This document shows positions 60,211 to 64,000 of a stretch of DNA of 64,000 bases, in pieces. Origin of the DNA: Chryseolinea lacunae (GTDB lineage Bacteria > Bacteroidota > Bacteroidia > Cytophagales > Cyclobacteriaceae); the NCBI RefSeq assembly GCF_016735595.1, contig NZ_JAERRB010000007.1, positions 186,001 through 250,000 of the forward strand. Reading direction: 5' to 3'. The notes below the pieces were generated by a model, which worked only from the letters and a program-made list of their open reading frames with translations, did no database searches and had not been told where the DNA came from. A program made the position numbers and the translations under genes. Numbering within the stretch: position 1 is the stretch's first letter; every line of letters begins with the position of its first letter.

Positions 60211-63200
60211 TGTTTAGGAGTTTTATACAGTATAGATTTCTCTTCCTGATAGCGGGTTGCCTGATGGCTTGTTCTGAAAAGAATGACAAGAAGTTCAGGT
60301 TTGTGCCGTCGTCTGAATCGGGGATCACCTTCAGGAATGTGTTGAAAGAAAGTGTTGAGTTCAACATATTCAACTACATGTATTTCTACAACGGCGGGGG
60401 CGTGGCCACTGGCGACGTGAACGGCGACGGTTTGCCCGACATCTATTTCACCGCCAACCAAGACCCGAACAAGCTCTATCTCAACCAGGGCGACTTCAAG
60501 TTCAAAGACATCACACAGGAGTCGGGCGTGGAAGGGTTTCACGGTTGGACCACCGGCGTGACCATGGCCGATGTGAACAACGATGGCAAGCTCGACATCT
60601 ATGTTGGATACCTCGGCGACTACCTCATCTTCAAAGGAAAAAATCAACTGTTCATCAACGAAGGCAACGACGCCAACGGCGTTCCTAAATTTACGGACCG
60701 TGCCATGGAGTTTGGGCTTGACCTGGTGGGCTTTGCCACACAGGCATCGTTCTTCGACTACGACCGCGATGGCGACCTCGACATGTTTATGCTGAATCAC
60801 TCATTGCACGAGAACGGCACGTTTGGCATGTCCAAAAACTTAAAGTACCAATCACATCCACTCGCCGGGGACAAACTGATGCGCAACGACGACGGTCATT
60901 TTCTTGACGTGACCAAAACCTCGGGCATCCTCGACAATGCCATTGGCTACGGGCTGGGTATTGTGGTGAGCGATGTGAACATGGATGGATGGCCCGATGT
61001 GTATATCGGAAACGACTTTCATGAAAATGACTATCTCTACATCAATCAGAAAAACGGAACCTTTCAGGAAGTGCTGGAGAAACAAATGAACCACACCAGC
61101 CGCTACACCATGGGTGTTGACTTTGCCGACTTTAACAACGACGCCTTTCCCGACCTCATGGCCATGGACATGCTTCCCGAAGATCCCTTCATCCTGAAGG
61201 CTTCGGCTGCCGAAGATGCCTATGATCTTTTTGATTTCAAGCTTCGCTACGGCTACAACTATCAATACACCCGCAACGCCCTTCAGCTGAACAATCAGGA
61301 TGGAACCTTTAGCGAGATCGGTCTCTATGCAGGCGTGTCGGCAACAGACTGGAGTTGGTCTACGTTGTTTGCCGACTTTGACCTCGATGGGCAGAAGGAC
61401 ATCTTCATCTCCAACGGCATTCTGCGCCGTTCGAACGATCTGGACTATATCAACTTCATCACCACCGACTCCATTCAGGATGCCATCAAGTTCAACCTGA
61501 GCGAGAAACATTTGAAGCTGATTGAAAAGATGCCCAAGATCAAGCTGGCCAATTTCCTGTACCGCAACAACGGCGACTCAACGTTCACCAATAAAGCTAT
61601 TGAATGGGGTCTTGACAAAATCTCCTACTCTCATGGAGCTGCCTATGTTGACCTGGACAACGATGGCGACCTTGACCTGGTGACCAACAATGTGGAAGAC
61701 GAAGCTTTTGTGATGGAAAACCTTTTCCGCGATAAAAACAAAGCGGCTCAGCAAAACCATTCGCTCAAGGTTGTGCTGAAGGGTGCTTCAGGCAACCTGT
61801 ATGGACTGGGCACAAAAGTTTTTCTGTACCACGGTGGCAAAGTTCAACTGCAGGAATGTACACCCGTGAGAGGCTACCAAAGCGCGGTAGACACCCGTAT
61901 GATTTTTGGCACAGGACAAAATATAACCATCGACTCGGTGGTGGTGGTGTGGCCCACGGATGCCTGTGAAGTTTTGAAAAATGTAAAAACCGATCAGGTG
62001 CTGGAAGTGGCTCAGGAAAACGCGAAAAGCAAATTTGACTACGGTGCCTTTCACCATGCAAAGCCATTGTTCGAAGAGACCACGGCTGCGCTGGGAATTG
62101 ATTTTGTGCATAAGGAAAACAAGTTCGTGGAGTTTACGCGTGAAGCCCTGTTGCCACACATGCTGTCGGCCGAAGGACCGGCGGCGGCGGTGGGCGATGT
62201 GAACAACGATGGCCTCGACGATATTTTTATTGGCGGTGCCAAATGGCAAACTTCGGAGCTTTACGTTCAAACCAAACAAGGCACGTTTCTCAACTCGGTG
62301 CAAAAAGTGTTTGCGCAAGACAGTGTGCAGGAAGACGTGGACGCAGCCTTTGCCGATGTGGACGGCGATGGCGACCAGGACCTGATTGTGGTGACGGGCG
62401 GCAATGAATTTACAGGCAACTCGGTTCATCGTCAACCCAAGCTTTATACGAACGATGGCAAGGGAATTTTTGCCGCTTCGAAAGGCCTTCCGGAAATGTA
62501 CATCACCGGATCGTCGGTGAGCGTGAGCGACTTCGACAGCGACCACGACCTTGATCTGTTTATTGCCGTGCGAACCATTCCCTACAAATACGGCGAAGAG
62601 CCCGACAACTATCTGCTTCAAAACGACGGCAAAGGAAACTTCACCGACGTGACCGCCGAGGCTGCCCCGGCACTGAAACATTTTGGTTTTATCAAACAGT
62701 CGGTGTGGGCCGACATCGACAACGATAAGGACGAGGATTTAATACTGGCGGCCGAGTGGAAGCCGGTGACCATACTGATCAACACTGGCGGAAAACTTTC
62801 TCCGCTATCACTGGCCGGTTCGGGTCTTGAGCAATCGAACGGATGGTGGAACCATGTGGCGCTGGCCGATTTCGACACAGACGGCGACCTCGACATCATT
62901 GCCGGAAATCTCGGACTGAACTCCACTCTGAAGACGTCGCTGACAGAGCCCGTCAGAATGTACTATTCCGACTTCGATGCCAACGGAAGTTCCGAACAGA
63001 TTCTGACACACTACACGCACGGAAAAGAATATCCCTACTACACCCGCGATGAAATGGTGAAGCAGATGCCAGGACTGAAAAAGAAATACCTGTCATCAAA
63101 CAAATTCGCAGCGGCCACCTTCAAAGACATTTTCAACGAAGACACTTTGAAGAAGGCGAAGTTGTTTGAGGTGTTCACGTTCGAGAGCGCCTATGTGGAG

Positions 63201-63548
63201 AACAAAGGCAACGGAAAGTTTGTGGTGAAGCCACTTCCTTCGTCTGCACAATTTTCAACGGTCAACGCAACTGTCACGGAAGACTTTAATCATGATGGCA
63301 ACCTCGATGTTTTTGTGGCTGGTAATTTTTATCCCATCAACATCCAGATGGGCCGCTATGATGCTAGCTATGGAACGTTGCTATTGGGCAATGGCAAGGG
63401 AGCTTTCACCGCCGTGCCCAACAAAGATTCCGGCGCCTGCCTGAAAGGCGAGATACGGAAACTGAAACCTGTGAAAGCAGGGGAGAGGATTCAGTATGTC
63501 GGCTTCCGGAACAACGACACCCTGGTTTCGTTTTCTTTGAAAAAATAG
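60210..63548 (+). CDS. VCBS/FG-GAP repeat lipoprotein with ASPIC-UnbV domain (CRTAC1-like), copy 2
   Basis: An 1112-residue tandem paralogue of the preceding gene. Its ATG overlaps the previous stop in TGATG, so translation is coupled; the GTG three bases earlier is less likely. Signal: MFRSFIQYRFLFLIAGCLMA with lipid Cys22 (MACSEK). The same order of domains is seen: TGDVNGDGLPDIYFTANQDP, MADVNNDGKLDIYVGYLGDY, DYDRDGDLDMFMLNHSL, VSDVNMDGWPDVYIGNDFHE, then the ASPIC/UnbV part (LKVVLKGASGNLYGLGTKVF, RGYQSAVDTRMIFGTG, VVVWPTDACEVLKNVKTDQV), then further blades (VGDVNNDGLDDIFIGGAKWQ, DFDSDHDLDLFIAVRTIPYK). The DMLPEEDP..LK region is shared by both copies. Both are probably surface or periplasmic. 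Confidence 0.9.
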   Translation: MFRSFIQYRFLFLIAGCLMACSEKNDKKFRFVPSSESGITFRNVLKESVEFNIFNYMYFYNGGGVATGDVNGDGLPDIYFTANQDPNKLYLNQGDFKFKDITQESGVEGFHGWTTGVTMADVNNDGKLDIYVGYLGDYLIFKGKNQLFINEGNDANGVPKFTDRAMEFGLDLVGFATQASFFDYDRDGDLDMFMLNHSLHENGTFGMSKNLKYQSHPLAGDKLMRNDDGHFLDVTKTSGILDNAIGYGLGIVVSDVNMDGWPDVYIGNDFHENDYLYINQKNGTFQEVLEKQMNHTSRYTMGVDFADFNNDAFPDLMAMDMLPEDPFILKASAAEDAYDLFDFKLRYGYNYQYTRNALQLNNQDGTFSEIGLYAGVSATDWSWSTLFADFDLDGQKDIFISNGILRRSNDLDYINFITTDSIQDAIKFNLSEKHLKLIEKMPKIKLANFLYRNNGDSTFTNKAIEWGLDKISYSHGAAYVDLDNDGDLDLVTNNVEDEAFVMENLFRDKNKAAQQNHSLKVVLKGASGNLYGLGTKVFLYHGGKVQLQECTPVRGYQSAVDTRMIFGTGQNITIDSVVVVWPTDACEVLKNVKTDQVLEVAQENAKSKFDYGAFHHAKPLFEETTAALGIDFVHKENKFVEFTREALLPHMLSAEGPAAAVGDVNNDGLDDIFIGGAKWQTSELYVQTKQGTFLNSVQKVFAQDSVQEDVDAAFADVDGDGDQDLIVVTGGNEFTGNSVHRQPKLYTNDGKGIFAASKGLPEMYITGSSVSVSDFDSDHDLDLFIAVRTIPYKYGEEPDNYLLQNDGKGNFTDVTAEAAPALKHFGFIKQSVWADIDNDKDEDLILAAEWKPVTILINTGGKLSPLSLAGSGLEQSNGWWNHVALADFDTDGDLDIIAGNLGLNSTLKTSLTEPVRMYYSDFDANGSSEQILTHYTHGKEYPYYTRDEMVKQMPGLKKKYLSSNKFAAATFKDIFNEDTLKKAKLFEVFTFESAYVENKGNGKFVVKPLPSSAQFSTVNATVTEDFNHDGNLDVFVAGNFYPINIQMGRYDASYGTLLLGNGKGAFTAVPNKDSGACLKGEIRKLKPVKAGERIQYVGFRNNDTLVSFSLKK

Positions 63549-63704
63549 CCCGTGAAACTCCGGGCACTAGGGCTTTGTACCGCGTGACGTTGGTTTGGGA
63601 TGTTCTGTAAAAGGGGAGTGGTGGTTACGCGGTTCCGCCAAAAGATTTCGGGTCTCCGCTTGATCCGCAACGGTTTGTTTCTTTTTTTTATAGCCGTCAA
63701 CTGA

Positions 63705-63712
63705 TACCTTTG
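63705..63712 (+). promoter_or_regulatory. -7 box of the haloperoxidase-like gene
   Basis: TACCTTTG matches TAnnTTTG exactly, 26 bases before the ATG at 63739; a TTTG at 63674 is spaced too far (27 bases) for a normal -33. Confidence 0.5.
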
Positions 63713-63738
63713 GATAGTACACCCCATACATGCGCCCA

Positions 63739-64000
63739 ATGAAGAATTTTTTATGGAAAGGCCTTTGCTTGGGTCTTTTGTTCGTTTCGTGTTCGAAAGA
63801 CCATTCGGATTGGAAGACTGAAGCTCAGAACCCCGAGTTTTTGCACCGTTCGGTGAAGCAGGTCACCGACGTGATCGTTCACGATATCTTTTCGCCCCCC
63901 GTGGCATCGCGTATCTATACCTACATGAGTGTTGCGGGCTATGAAGCGGCGATTCACCAGGACAAAAAATTTGTGACCTTCGCCGGCCAGCTCACCGGGC
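63739..64000 (+). CDS. Probable vanadium-dependent haloperoxidase/PAP2-family lipoprotein (5' part only)
   Basis: The frame from the ATG at 63739 runs off the window end. Lipoprotein signal MKNFLWKGLCLGLLFVSC (lipid Cys18). The next residues are typical of the N-terminal region of Bacteroidota vanadium-dependent haloperoxidase-related proteins: FLHRSVKQVTDVIVHDIFSP and SRIYTYMSVAGYEAAIHQD. The phosphate/vanadate site would lie beyond the window, so catalytic competence cannot be judged. Position behind two CRTAC1-like genes matches a recurring gene order. An in-frame ATG at 63730 is an alternative start. Confidence 0.75.
   Translation, partial: MKNFLWKGLCLGLLFVSCSKDHSDWKTEAQNPEFLHRSVKQVTDVIVHDIFSPPVASRIYTYMSVAGYEAAIHQDKKFVTFAGQLTG

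Noticed and set aside
1-64000. tRNA, rRNA, CRISPR array, insertion sequence or prophage
   Set aside because: No TPsiC-like strings in the intergenic gaps, no regularly spaced repeats and no transposase or integrase gene were found by eye; a short tRNA could in principle be missed.

Overview
The window is a moderately GC-rich chromosomal segment of a Bacteroidota bacterium, most likely a Cytophagales member (genus not determinable from sequence alone; Chryseolinea/Ohtaekwangia-like is a guess). Reasons: a giant SprB-like adhesin with a gliding-motility/type IX secretion C-terminal domain paired with a PorP/SprF protein, a SusC/SusD pair, MarR/LacI-independent Bacteroidota promoters with exact TAnnTTTG -7 boxes (best example: pyrG), a Mpl-type Mur ligase, DUF2911, DUF1801 and DUF1684 proteins, and almost no Shine-Dalgarno sequences. 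No tRNA, rRNA, CRISPR array, insertion sequence or prophage was seen.

Layout. 1-7 kb: minus-strand FAH-fold hydrolase, M23 peptidase and a peroxiredoxin with a histone-like tail; plus-strand M48 lipoprotein peptidase and DUF1684 protein; minus-strand DEDDh exonuclease and Mpl. 7-10.7 kb: dnaB, a SprB-repeat lipoprotein with a haem-like CX4CH site, a TPR protein and a DUF1801 protein. 11-15 kb: a secreted beta-propeller/azurin fusion and a DUF1080 protein in one unit. 15-21 kb: a secreted PIG-L deacetylase, a 39-residue membrane peptide overlapping a sodium:solute symporter, and a DUF4440 protein. 21-22 kb: a two-gene operon of unknown function behind two matching palindromes, and a 34-residue lysine-rich protein. 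22-28 kb: DUF2911 protein, 3-methyladenine glycosylase, PD40-OmpA protein, TPR sensor kinase. 28-32 kb: yidC and pyrG. 32-41.6 kb: the 2810-residue adhesin and its SprF-like partner. 41.7-46.7 kb: CCA-adding enzyme, ECF sigma factor with a membrane-bound partner, MsrA lipoprotein, a large lipoprotein.

46.8-64 kb is a carbohydrate or organic-polymer uptake region. On the minus strand lie an SLC45-type sugar transporter, a cytoplasmic GH31 glucosidase and a LacI-family regulator. Diverging from the regulator run susC, susD, two tandem VCBS/ASPIC-UnbV (CRTAC1-like) lipoproteins and the start of what looks like a vanadium-dependent haloperoxidase lipoprotein, cut by the window end. The regulator's divergent intergenic region carries CG-centred LacI-type sites, suggesting local control.

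The most interesting unexplained items are the palindrome-controlled bicistron at 21.0-21.6 kb, the SusCD-CRTAC1-haloperoxidase cassette, the 39-residue transporter-linked microprotein, the peroxiredoxin with a nucleic-acid-binding-like tail, and a structured RNA-like leader at 31.8 kb.
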